Source: an uncultured Bacilli bacterium
Lineage (GTDB): Bacteria; Bacillota_I; Bacilli_A; RF39; UBA660
Assembly: GCA_934131175.1 (NCBI GenBank)
Contig: CAKOZD010000001.1
Span: forward strand, 124,001-188,000
DNA length: 64,000 nucleotides
Direction of reading: 5' to 3'
Shown: positions 8,713 through 16,615 of the stretch, one piece after another
How the letters are laid out: each line of letters opens with the position of its first letter
Position numbering within the stretch: position 1 is the stretch's first letter
Notes under the pieces: generated by a model
Seen by the model: the letters and a program-made list of their open reading frames with translations, nothing else
What the model was told of the DNA's origin: nothing
Database searches by the model: none
Program-made: the position numbers and the translations under genes

Positions 8713-8781
8713 TAATAAGAAATTTTTAGTAATTTCTTATTAGTGTGGGTTAAACATAATTAACCCTTACTAATAAGAGAT
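8713..8781 (+). promoter_or_regulatory. Alternative-hairpin RNA element between the second and third genes of the WXG100 operon
   Basis: Hairpin 1 is a perfect 12-bp stem (8713-8724 with 8731-8742, 6-nt loop). Its 3' arm can also pair with TAATAAGAGA at 8771-8780, joined by GGGTTAA (8747-8753) pairing with TTAACCC (8760-8766). The two folds share the 8731-8742 segment, so they exclude each other. There is no T run, so this is not an ordinary terminator; RNA processing or differential stability of the WXG100 part is a reasonable alternative. Confidence 0.5.
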
Positions 8782-8796
8782 TAAAGAGGTGATAAT

Positions 8797-9624
8797 ATGG
8801 ATGTAGCAGAAGATCAAATGCTAGATATAGATGATGTTATTAATGAAACATGTCCACTAACAGAATATACTTTATATGCAACAGAAATTAGTAAGTCAAA
8901 CATTGGAACTATAAATTCATTAAAAGAAATATTTAGTGGTGAAGGAACTTTACCAAGTCAAACAACAACAATGTTAGATGAGGTTGATTCAACATTAAGC
9001 AAAACTAACTCTCAAAGATTCTATAGTGGTCAAACTGCACAAAATCAAATAAATAATGTTTCAGAAGCTTCAGGAAATTTACAAGGTTTAAAATCATCTG
9101 TTGATAATATTAATGTTGATGCAATATCAGCGGCAATTGATTCGTATAATGATCATTTATCTAATTTGAAAAGAGATAGTAGAAAAAAATTATTAGAAAC
9201 TGCAGCAGACGCTTTCAACGCAAAAAAAGTTGAATGGGAAGGGTTCCCTAAAACAAAAACATATACAACAGATGGAGACACTTACGGTGTTGGTCCAATG
9301 TATGATGATAATTTTAACTATTGTTGTGAAACAGATACTGAGATTTATGAATATGAAGTTACTAATACGAACTCTACTCGTGAAGATATTAAAGATGACA
9401 GTGGTATGGTTATGTCGACAACATATCATAACTCCGTAACTTATAAAATTCACAAGTATAAACGAATTAAATATTGGAATTTCTTTAAGATTATTAATTC
9501 ACCATTAGATCCAACTTTTGAAGAAATTGAACAATTATTTAATAAAGTTGGTGAACCATTACCATATGATCCTAGTAAGATTAATGGAGATGTAGGAAAA
9601 GCAAATGGATGGGGCATTAATTGA
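8797..9624 (+). CDS. Unknown protein of the WXG100 operon, with N-terminal WXG-like region (275 aa)
   Basis: Not recognised as a known family. No signal peptide or membrane segment. The first 110 residues are Ser/Asn/Thr-rich and helical and contain RFYSGQTAQNQI at about 74-85, matching the YSGQ-A turn of the preceding 103-aa protein. This suggests an N-terminal WXG/LXG-like export domain. The C-terminal half (about 145-275) is Tyr-, Asp- and Pro-rich (YDDNFNYCCETDTEIYEY) and looks like a separate beta-rich domain. RBS GAGGTGAT precedes ATG 8797. It could be a type VII effector or a structural partner. Confidence 0.65.
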   Translation: MDVAEDQMLDIDDVINETCPLTEYTLYATEISKSNIGTINSLKEIFSGEGTLPSQTTTMLDEVDSTLSKTNSQRFYSGQTAQNQINNVSEASGNLQGLKSSVDNINVDAISAAIDSYNDHLSNLKRDSRKKLLETAADAFNAKKVEWEGFPKTKTYTTDGDTYGVGPMYDDNFNYCCETDTEIYEYEVTNTNSTREDIKDDSGMVMSTTYHNSVTYKIHKYKRIKYWNFFKIINSPLDPTFEEIEQLFNKVGEPLPYDPSKINGDVGKANGWGIN

Positions 9625-9642
9625 TAAGATAGGAGAAAAAAT

Positions 9643-11403
9643 ATGAGTAATAGAACATATAATGAAGATGAATTAAATGGTTTAGTAGAAAATTCATCTA
9701 AAATATCTCAAAATTTAGAAGCAATTTCAAACGACACAACATCATATTATAATAAAATCGATTCTAGAATTCTTAGAAAATTTAGTGATAGCTTTTCTCA
9801 AATAAATAATTATAATGGGAAAATACAAGATGATATAGATAACATAGATACATATGGAAATTGGTTAAATCAAACATTAGAAGATTATACAGGAACACGT
9901 ACTAATGTAGAAGATATGACTCCAGACATAAGTGACATCGGTCCAGATGTTGGAGATACATCATTAGGAGAAGGAGATGCATCATTAAAAGACTTATCAG
10001 CAGTTACTTCTATTATAGATTCTGCTGTTGGTGGGTTAGGATCTGCCGATAAAGCAGAACAATTTCCTCTTGACCCAGAAGCTTGGGAAAACTTATCTGG
10101 ATCAGAAAAAGAAGCAATTGTAAAAAAATTAAAAGAACTAGGATTTACAGATGAAGAAATAAACAATATTAAAGACGGAAAAGTTTCAGTTGATAAAGTT
10201 CAGTTAGAAGAACTAGCAAGTCAACTTGAAAAATTATATAAATTAGATCCAAGTATAAGACAAAAATTAAAAGATTTGTATGGATTTGATATTTTTAATG
10301 ATGACGGAACAGTAAACAAAGAAAAATTAGCAATCGCTATGCTTATGGATGCTAAAAATCCAAACGACCAATACGATTTAAAAACACTATTAACAAAATT
10401 AAGTGCTAATACCTCAACAGGTGATAGTAGTAATAAGAGTACAACTGGTAATGTAACAAAGGTAGTTGCGAACGATATAGGTGGTTCTAGTCAAACAACT
10501 AGTACAATAGCAGGAGCAGCGGCAGGACTTGGAGCAACAGTTGCTGCAGTTGGAGGTACTACTTCGAAAGCAACAGGATTAGCAGCAAGTGCAGAAGAAG
10601 AGGCACTTGCAGAAGGTGCAACATCAGACTCATCAGGAGATGCTAATAAAAATTCAAGTATTTTAGACGGATTAAAATCAGAAATGAATCATGTAATAAA
10701 CAGTATAAAACCATCAGGAAACATTTCTACAAAACAAGGAAATGCTGCTATTATGGCAGGAGCAGGTCTTGGAACAGCATCCCTTGCAGGTGGAGGAATA
10801 ATGGCTGGTAAGAAAATTATGATGTTAGTATTCAAACCAGAACATTTTACAAATTTATCTGAAACTATAAAAGATACAATTTTAAATACTTTTAAAGCAT
10901 TAAAATTTACAGAAGAAGAATTAGATTTATTTATGACATCAAATCTAAAGATAAAGGCATCACTAATTGATGAGATGATTACAGCAATCAAGAAAGCTAG
11001 TGAACTAGATCCTGAATTAGATTCAAAAATAAAGCAAGTTTATAATTTTAGTGTATTTACAGAAAATAATAAAATTAGTAAATACTTAATATTAATGATA
11101 ATGTTAATTGACGGAAAGAAAATTGGAGACCAATATAATATCTATGATATATTAAATCCAATATTAGCAGAAACTGATTATGTAAATTACACATACCAAG
11201 GTGTATCTTTACAAGATATTGTAGTAAAGGAAAAAGAAGAAAATAAAGAATCAGATAAACAACAAAAAGAAGAAGTAAAACAACCAGAAATAAATGCTAA
11301 TAAAGAAGATGAAATTTTAGACGAAAATGAAGAAAGTAAAACATCAACTACAAGTACATCTTCGGTAGAATCATGGCTAAAAGAAATGGGAATTAACTCG
11401 TAA
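9643..11403 (+). CDS. Unknown protein of the WXG100 operon with an internal domain duplication (586 aa)
   Basis: Not recognised. Layout: a helical N-terminal 90 residues resembling WXG/LXG-type segments, an Asp-rich linker, a first helical domain (about 141-251), an Ala/Gly-rich hydrophobic stretch (about 288-315), a second Gly/Ala hydrophobic segment (about 366-396, MAGAGLGTASLAGGGIMAG), a second helical domain (about 397-506) and a charged Glu/Lys/Ser tail. The two helical domains align over their length: LDPSIRQKLKDLYGFDIF against LDPELDSKIKQVYNFSVF, and NDQYDLKTLL against GDQYNIYDIL. GGAG precedes ATG 9643; a terminator follows, so this closes the operon. Confidence 0.7.
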   Translation: MSNRTYNEDELNGLVENSSKISQNLEAISNDTTSYYNKIDSRILRKFSDSFSQINNYNGKIQDDIDNIDTYGNWLNQTLEDYTGTRTNVEDMTPDISDIGPDVGDTSLGEGDASLKDLSAVTSIIDSAVGGLGSADKAEQFPLDPEAWENLSGSEKEAIVKKLKELGFTDEEINNIKDGKVSVDKVQLEELASQLEKLYKLDPSIRQKLKDLYGFDIFNDDGTVNKEKLAIAMLMDAKNPNDQYDLKTLLTKLSANTSTGDSSNKSTTGNVTKVVANDIGGSSQTTSTIAGAAAGLGATVAAVGGTTSKATGLAASAEEEALAEGATSDSSGDANKNSSILDGLKSEMNHVINSIKPSGNISTKQGNAAIMAGAGLGTASLAGGGIMAGKKIMMLVFKPEHFTNLSETIKDTILNTFKALKFTEEELDLFMTSNLKIKASLIDEMITAIKKASELDPELDSKIKQVYNFSVFTENNKISKYLILMIMLIDGKKIGDQYNIYDILNPILAETDYVNYTYQGVSLQDIVVKEKEENKESDKQQKEEVKQPEINANKEDEILDENEESKTSTTSTSSVESWLKEMGINS

Positions 11404-11415
11404 ATAAAAATTAAA

Positions 11416-11442
11416 GGAAATACAAAAAGTATTTCTTTTTTT
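11416..11442 (+). terminator. Intrinsic terminator of the WXG100 operon
   Basis: GAAATAC (11417-11423) pairs with GTATTTC (11429-11435), 5-nt A-rich loop, followed by a seven-base T run. Confidence 0.8.
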
Positions 11443-11502
11443 CACAGAATTTGTGGAAAAAAGAAAATTAATATAATCAACAGTATATGTGGAAAAACAT
11501 AT

Positions 11503-11531
11503 TTGCGGCAAATTAAAAAAAGTAATATAAT
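11503..11531 (+). promoter_or_regulatory. Possible promoter of the cysteine desulfurase gene
   Basis: TTGCGG (11503-11508), 17 bp, TATAAT (11526-11531), 25 bp upstream of the start codon. The -35 is weak. Two TGTGGAAAA 9-mers lie just upstream (11452 and 11488, 36 bp apart). Confidence 0.4.
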
Positions 11532-11556
11532 ATACAGGGAAAAAGGAGCGATATAT

Positions 11557-12687
11557 ATGATATATTTAGATTATGCATCCGCAACTCCTGTGGATAAAGA
11601 AGTATTAGAAGTTTATAACGAAACTAGCAATAAATATTATGCTAATCCAAATTCAGTTCATCCATTAGGAATAAAGTCAAAAGAAAAATTGGATGATACA
11701 ACAAAAGAAATTGCACACTTGTTAAATGTAGGAAAAGAAGAATTAATTTATACAAGTGGAGCAACCGAGTCAAATAATTTAGTAATAAAAGGAATTGCTA
11801 ATAGATACAAAAACTATGGTAAACATATTCTATTAAGTTCATTAGAGCATCAATCATTAATAGCTCCTGCAACAAAACTTCAAGAACAAGGCTTTGAAGT
11901 GGAATTAATACCTGTAGATTCAAAAGGTAGAGTTGATATAGAAGAATTAAAATATCTACTAAGAGATGATACAATTCTTGTAAGTGTTACATCTGTGGAC
12001 TCTGAACTCGGAATTATTCAACCAATAAATGAGATTGGAGCACTATTAAAAGAATATAAGCATTGTATATTTCATACAGATGGTTCTCAAGCTATTGGTA
12101 AGATTGATTTAAATTTGGAAAATGTTGATTTAGTAACAATCGCTCCACATAAATTTTACGGACTTAACGGAACAGGATTATTAATAAAGAAAAAAGGTAT
12201 TGAACTATCTCCAATAATAGATGGTGGAAGATCAACTACAGTATATAGAAGCGGAACACCTGTACTTCCTGAAATAACAGCACTTTATAAAGCACTACAA
12301 ATTGCATTGAATAATCAAAAAGAAAGAACAGAATATGTGGAAAAATTAAATAGCACATTAATAGAAAAAATAAAAAGTTATAAAAATATTCATATAAATT
12401 CAAATGAGTATTCAATAAAAAATATTATAAATATTAGTATAAGTGGAATAAAATCAACAGAATTTGTGGATTATATGGGAAAAAACAACATATGTATTTC
12501 AGCAAAAACTTCATGTTGTCCAGTAGATACACCATCAAAATTAGTTTATGCTCTAACAAAAAGTAAAGAATTATCAACAACATCACTAAGAATAAGTCTT
12601 TCACATTTAACCACAAAAGAAGAAATAGATGAATTTATAAAAATATTTGATAAAGGATATGAGGAGTTTTTAAATGGAAAAATATAA
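11557..12687 (+). CDS. Cysteine desulfurase, NifS/IscS family
   Basis: 376 aa PLP enzyme that takes sulfur from cysteine. It opens with the family's typical MIYLDYASATPVD; it has TSGATESNN, the PLP region HTDGSQAIGK, and the Schiff-base lysine in APHKFYGLNG. The catalytic Cys region reads AKTSCCPVDT, a double-Cys variant of the usual SACSSG loop. ATG 11557 follows AAAGGAG; an in-frame ATG 54 bp upstream lacks one. The gene overlaps the TtcA-like gene by 14 bp, so it probably supplies persulfide sulfur for tRNA thiolation rather than general Fe-S assembly; no IscU/SufU gene is adjacent. Confidence 0.85.
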   Translation: MIYLDYASATPVDKEVLEVYNETSNKYYANPNSVHPLGIKSKEKLDDTTKEIAHLLNVGKEELIYTSGATESNNLVIKGIANRYKNYGKHILLSSLEHQSLIAPATKLQEQGFEVELIPVDSKGRVDIEELKYLLRDDTILVSVTSVDSELGIIQPINEIGALLKEYKHCIFHTDGSQAIGKIDLNLENVDLVTIAPHKFYGLNGTGLLIKKKGIELSPIIDGGRSTTVYRSGTPVLPEITALYKALQIALNNQKERTEYVEKLNSTLIEKIKSYKNIHINSNEYSIKNIINISISGIKSTEFVDYMGKNNICISAKTSCCPVDTPSKLVYALTKSKELSTTSLRISLSHLTTKEEIDEFIKIFDKGYEEFLNGKI

Positions 12688-13504
12688 AGAAATTGAAAGA
12701 AGTATAATAAAAACATATAGAAAAGATATTTGGTCAAGATTTATAAAAGCGGTAATTGATTATCAACTAATAAATGAAGGAGACAATATCATGGTATGTA
12801 TTAGTGGAGGAAAAGATTCATTTTTACTTGCTAAATGTATCCAAGAATTACAACGTCATGGTAAATATAAGTTTAATGCTCACTATGTAGTAATGGACCC
12901 AGGGTATAATGAATACAATCGCTCTTTTATTGAAGATAATGCAAAAATATTAAATGTACCAGTAGAGTTTTTTGAAAGTGACATTTTTGATGTTGTTGAA
13001 AAAATGGACTCAAAAAGTGCTTGTTACATGTGTGCTAGAATGAGAAGAGGATTCCTATATAAGAAAGCTCAAGAATTAGGATGTAATAAAATAGCTCTAG
13101 GTCATCACTTTGATGATGTAATTGAAACAACTCTTTTATCAATGTTTTATGCATCAGAAATAAAAACAATGCTTCCAAAACTTCATTCTGATAATTTTGA
13201 AGGAATTGAATTAATTAGACCACTATATTTAGTAAAAGAGCAATCAATAATTACGTGGAAAAAGCATAATGAATTAACATTTATAAATTGTGCATGTAGA
13301 TTTACAGAAGGATGCTCATTATTAAATGATGGAACAAGTAAAAGAAAAGAAGTTAAAGAATTAATTAAAAGACTAAAAAGAACTTCTCCAAATATAGATG
13401 AACATATATTTAAAGCACTTGATAATATAAGTATGGATTGTATCTTAGGATGGAGAAATGGAAAAGAGCATCATTCATTCTTAGAAGAATATGATAAAAA
13501 ATAA
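12674..13504 (+). CDS. TtcA-family tRNA 2-thiocytidine synthetase (ATP pyrophosphatase)
   Basis: 276 aa. The PP-loop ATP-binding motif SGGKDS is in MVCISGGKDSFLLAK, and two cysteine motifs follow: CYMCARMRRGFLY and CACRFTEGC. ALGHHFDD and ETTLLSMFY match the TtcA family, which adenylates cytidine 32 of tRNA and inserts sulfur using a [4Fe-4S] cluster held by conserved cysteines. Overlap with a cysteine desulfurase gene supports a sulfur-relay role. A related archaeal/bacterial thiolase (TtuA/Ncs6 type) is a less likely alternative. Confidence 0.8.
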   Translation: MEKYKEIERSIIKTYRKDIWSRFIKAVIDYQLINEGDNIMVCISGGKDSFLLAKCIQELQRHGKYKFNAHYVVMDPGYNEYNRSFIEDNAKILNVPVEFFESDIFDVVEKMDSKSACYMCARMRRGFLYKKAQELGCNKIALGHHFDDVIETTLLSMFYASEIKTMLPKLHSDNFEGIELIRPLYLVKEQSIITWKKHNELTFINCACRFTEGCSLLNDGTSKRKEVKELIKRLKRTSPNIDEHIFKALDNISMDCILGWRNGKEHHSFLEEYDKK

Positions 13505-13532
13505 AAAGGAGCCAAACTAAAGCTCCTTTATC
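13505..13532 (+). terminator. Hairpin terminator after the thiolation pair
   Basis: AAAGGAGC (13505-13512) pairs with GCTCCTTT (13522-13529). The T tail is short (TTTA), so termination may be partial. Confidence 0.6.
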
Positions 13533-13540
13533 TATATACA

Positions 13541-13573
13541 GAGGATCTTCACACTACATAGTGAACCTTCCTC
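13541..13573 (+). other. Second hairpin upstream of prfB
   Basis: GAGGA ... TTCAC (13541-13552) pairs with GTGAA ... TCCTC (13561-13573), with a small internal loop (TC against CCT) and an 8-nt loop. No T run. It may be part of a read-through structure or act on the minus strand; function unknown. Confidence 0.4.
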
Positions 13574-13676
13574 AATAATAATATATGTAAAAATAAAAAA
13601 ATAATACATAATTTTGTAAAGTTGAATAAAAAATATAAAATATGATAAACTATTGTTAATAGATAGGAGAATAAAT

Positions 13677-14775
13677 ATGGAACTAAAAGAAAAAAAAAAA
13701 TCACTTGAAATAAATTTAGAAACAATAACTAATTTATGGAGGTCACTTTGACATCGATACTAAAGTAAATAAAATAGAAGAACTTCAAAAACAAACAGAA
13801 GACCCAAATTTTTGGAGTGACCGCGAAAATGCTGAAAAAGTACTAAGAGAATTAAATGATTTAAAAGATACAGTAAACAAAATATCATCTATAAAAGAAG
13901 ATATAAATAATAATTTAGAAGTAATAAATCTACTTGAATTAGAAGAAGATAATGACTTATATAATGAAGTTATATCAAATTCAGAAAAAATAAACAAAGA
14001 AACTGAAGACTTAAATAAATTATTACTTTTAAGTAGGCCATATGATAAAAATGATTGTATTTTAGAAATACATCCTGGAGCAGGTGGTACAGAGTCATGC
14101 GATTGGGCTAATATGCTATATAGAATGTATACAAGATACTGTGAAAAACATAATTATAAAATAACAATTCTTGATTACCAAGCAGGAGATGAAGCAGGTA
14201 TAAAAAGCGTATCTCTATTAATAAAAGGTATAAATGCTTATGGTTATTTAAAAAATGAAAAAGGAGTTCACAGACTTGTAAGGTTATCACCATTTGACTC
14301 TAATAATAGAAGGCATACATCATTCGCATCAGTAGAAGTAACACCAGATATTGATAAAGACGTTGATGTAGAAATTGATGATAAAGATTTAAAAATTGAT
14401 GTATATCGTTCAACAGGAGCGGGAGGACAAGGCGTAAATACAACAGACTCAGCAGTAAGGATTACACATTTACCAACAAAGATTGTAGTTACATGTCAAA
14501 ATGAACGAAGTCAAATTCAAAATAAAGAACAAGCAATGCGAGTATTAAAAAATAAGTTATTACTATTAAAAATAGAAGAACAAGAACAAGAATTAAACAA
14601 AATTAAGGGAGACCAAATGAATATAAATTTTGGTTCTCAAATAAGAAGTTATGTAATGCATCCATATTCAATGGTAAAGGATCATAGAACAAATAAAGAA
14701 ACAAGTAATGTTTCAAAAGTACTAGATGGAGATATAGACGAATTTATAGAAGAAAATTTAAAAAAGGGGCTATAA
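13677..14775 (+). CDS. prfB: Peptide chain release factor 2, expressed by programmed +1 frameshift
   Basis: The zero frame runs from ATG 13677 (AGGAGA upstream) for 24 codons to an in-frame TGA at 13749. The +1 frame starting at GAC 13750 continues to TAA 14775, giving about 365 aa, the normal RF2 size. The protein recognises UGA/UAA through its SPF motif (RLSPFDSNN) and triggers peptidyl hydrolysis through GGQ (TGAGGQGVNTTDS). The frameshift lets RF2 level control its own translation. The long zero-frame-only reading from 14113 would miss about a third of the protein. Genome use of TGA as stop is consistent with prfB being needed. It is followed by two YitT genes with no gap. Confidence 0.95.
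13735..13752 (+). promoter_or_regulatory. prfB +1 programmed frameshift signal
   Basis: A GGAGG Shine-Dalgarno-like stretch, a 3-nt spacer, then CTT TGA C: the standard RF2 recoding site, where the ribosome slips from CTT onto TTT and reads GAC. The stop codon is 13749-13751. Confidence 0.95.
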
Positions 14776-14776
14776 T

Positions 14777-15658
14777 ATGAATATATTTTCTAAAAATAAA
14801 GATTTAAAATTTGTAAAGTACATTAATAAAAAAGCATATAAAAAAAGACTTCTTCAGTTTATAACAGGGTGTTTTATAATATCAGTTGCTTATAATATGT
14901 TCATTGCACCAAATGATTTAGTACCTGGAGGAGTAGGTGGGATAGCTATTATTATAAATAATCTATTTGGAATAAATAATGCTTTGTCAGTTTTAATATT
15001 AAATATAATTTTATTAATAACTAGTTATTTCTTACTTGGAAAAGAAAAAACAAGGGCCTCTCTTTTAGGTTCAATACTATTTCCAATATTTATAAGTTTA
15101 ACTGAATATATACATGTCTATTTTCAATTAGATACTTCAAAACTATTATTAAATGCTATCTTTGGAGGAATGTTGTATGGTTTTGGAGCAGGACTTGTAT
15201 TTAAAGCAGGATTTACAACAGGTGGAACAGATATTATTAATCAAATAATTTCTAAATATTTTAAAACAAGTCTCGGAAAAAGCATGCTATTTAGTGATGG
15301 TCTTATAGTATTATGTTCTGGTCTATTCTTTGGAATAAATAGTATGTTATATTCTGTAATAATATTATATATAATAAGTTTAATGTCGGATAGAGTAGTA
15401 CTTGGAACATCTGATAATAAAATGTTTTATATAGTAACTAAGAAAGATGAAGAAGTAAAAGAATTTATTTTAAAATATTTAAATCATGGAGTAACAATAT
15501 TTAAAGGAAAAGGTGGCTATAGCAAAAATAATGAGAATGTTTTAATGGCAGTTCTTCCTACAAAAGATTATTACAGATTAAAAGAAGGAATAAATGAAAT
15601 TGATAAAGATGCCTTCTTTATAGTAACAGACTCTTATGAAGTATTTGGAGGAGAGTAG
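14777..15658 (+). CDS. YitT family membrane protein (first of a tandem pair)
   Basis: 293 aa. Five or so hydrophobic helices in the first two thirds, followed by a soluble C-terminal DUF2179-type domain containing GVTIFKGKGGYS and DAFFIVTDSYEVFG, the typical YitT layout. The role of the family is unsettled, although the membrane part contains the family's PGGVGG and FTTGGTDI stretches. The start is 1 bp after the prfB stop. The next gene is a close paralogue. Confidence 0.85.
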   Translation: MNIFSKNKDLKFVKYINKKAYKKRLLQFITGCFIISVAYNMFIAPNDLVPGGVGGIAIIINNLFGINNALSVLILNIILLITSYFLLGKEKTRASLLGSILFPIFISLTEYIHVYFQLDTSKLLLNAIFGGMLYGFGAGLVFKAGFTTGGTDIINQIISKYFKTSLGKSMLFSDGLIVLCSGLFFGINSMLYSVIILYIISLMSDRVVLGTSDNKMFYIVTKKDEEVKEFILKYLNHGVTIFKGKGGYSKNNENVLMAVLPTKDYYRLKEGINEIDKDAFFIVTDSYEVFGGE

Positions 15659-15659
15659 T

Positions 15660-16517
15660 ATGGAAAATATTTTAGATGTGATAAGAAAAAAGAAACAATT
15701 ATATAGAATAATTTTAATGGGAGCATCTCTTTTCTTAAGTGCAATTTTATATAATGTATTTTTATTACCACTAAGTTTAGTAACTGGAGGAACGCAAGGT
15801 GTTGCAACAATTACACATTATTTATATGACATCAATCCTGCAACAATGCTTTTCTTATTATCAATTGCTTGTGCAATATTAAGTCTTATGTTCTTAGGCG
15901 TAAAAAGAACGGCAGGAACACTAGTAGCAAGTATTGTTTATCCACTTCTTGTACAATTAACGTCTCCATTAAATGGATTAATAGATGCAGAAAACATAGA
16001 CATGTTATTAATGGTTTTATTTGCTGGCGTAATAAGTGGAGTTGCGAATGGACTAATGTATAAAACTGGCTACAGTAATGGAGGATTTCCAGTAATAAGT
16101 CAAATTCTTTTTGAAGAAAAACAAGTACCAATAAGTAAATCTTCACTAGCAATAAATGTATCTATTGTTTTAGTTGGAGCTTACTTTTTTGGAATAACTA
16201 ATGCCTTATATGCAATTATATTCTTATATATAAATGGTATTGTCCTAGATAAAGTATTACTTGGAATATCTAACAATAAAGCATTCTACATAATTACAAG
16301 TAAAGATGATGAGATAAAAGAATATATTATAAAAACACTAAAACATAATGTAACAACATTTGAAGTAAAAGGTGGTTTCTTAGATAAGAATAGAAAAGTA
16401 ATGTTAACAGTTATTCCATCAAGAGAATATTACAGGGTTACAGAAGGTATAAAAGAAATAGACAAAGATGCCTTCTTTGTAGTAACAGATTCATATACTG
16501 TAGAGGGTGCTAAATAA
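15660..16517 (+). CDS. YitT family membrane protein (second of a tandem pair)
   Basis: 285 aa, same architecture as its neighbour: membrane helices with SLVTGGTQG and GYSNGGFPV in the repeat positions, then NVTTFEVKGGFLD and DAFFVVTDSYTVEG in the C-terminal domain. The ATG at 15660 has GGAGGAG upstream, preferred over an in-frame ATG at 15636 inside the previous gene. Tandem duplicates suggest a heteromeric membrane complex, by inference. Confidence 0.85.
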   Translation: MENILDVIRKKKQLYRIILMGASLFLSAILYNVFLLPLSLVTGGTQGVATITHYLYDINPATMLFLLSIACAILSLMFLGVKRTAGTLVASIVYPLLVQLTSPLNGLIDAENIDMLLMVLFAGVISGVANGLMYKTGYSNGGFPVISQILFEEKQVPISKSSLAINVSIVLVGAYFFGITNALYAIIFLYINGIVLDKVLLGISNNKAFYIITSKDDEIKEYIIKTLKHNVTTFEVKGGFLDKNRKVMLTVIPSREYYRVTEGIKEIDKDAFFVVTDSYTVEGAK

Positions 16518-16532
16518 CGTAAAACAAGATGT

Positions 16533-16565
16533 AAAGTAAGGTTAAAGAAAGGCCTTGCTTTTTTT
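16533..16565 (+). terminator. Terminator after the prfB-yitT-yitT operon
   Basis: AAGTAAGG (about 16534-16541) pairs with CCTTGCTT (16553-16560) with one G-T pair, then a run of T. Confidence 0.75.
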
Positions 16566-16566
16566 A

Positions 16567-16587
16567 TGTCGAAATATATGTTATAAT
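16567..16587 (+). promoter_or_regulatory. Putative ftsE promoter with a 0A-box-like site
   Basis: TATAAT at 16582-16587 lies 28 bp before the ftsE start. No good -35 sits 17 bp upstream (a TTGCTT is 21 bp away, in the terminator). TGTCGAA at 16567-16573, the core of the Spo0A box consensus, lies between. A chance match is possible for a 7-mer. Confidence 0.4.
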
Positions 16588-16615
16588 TAAATAACTAAGG
16601 TGGTGATAAAGGTAG

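Noticed and set aside
13785..14293. Minus-strand frames across prfB
   Set aside because: Antisense of a well-supported RF2 gene, no start-site signal.
14113..14775. Start of prfB at 14113
   Set aside because: Would drop the N-terminal domain; the 5' part is recovered by the frameshift site at 13749.
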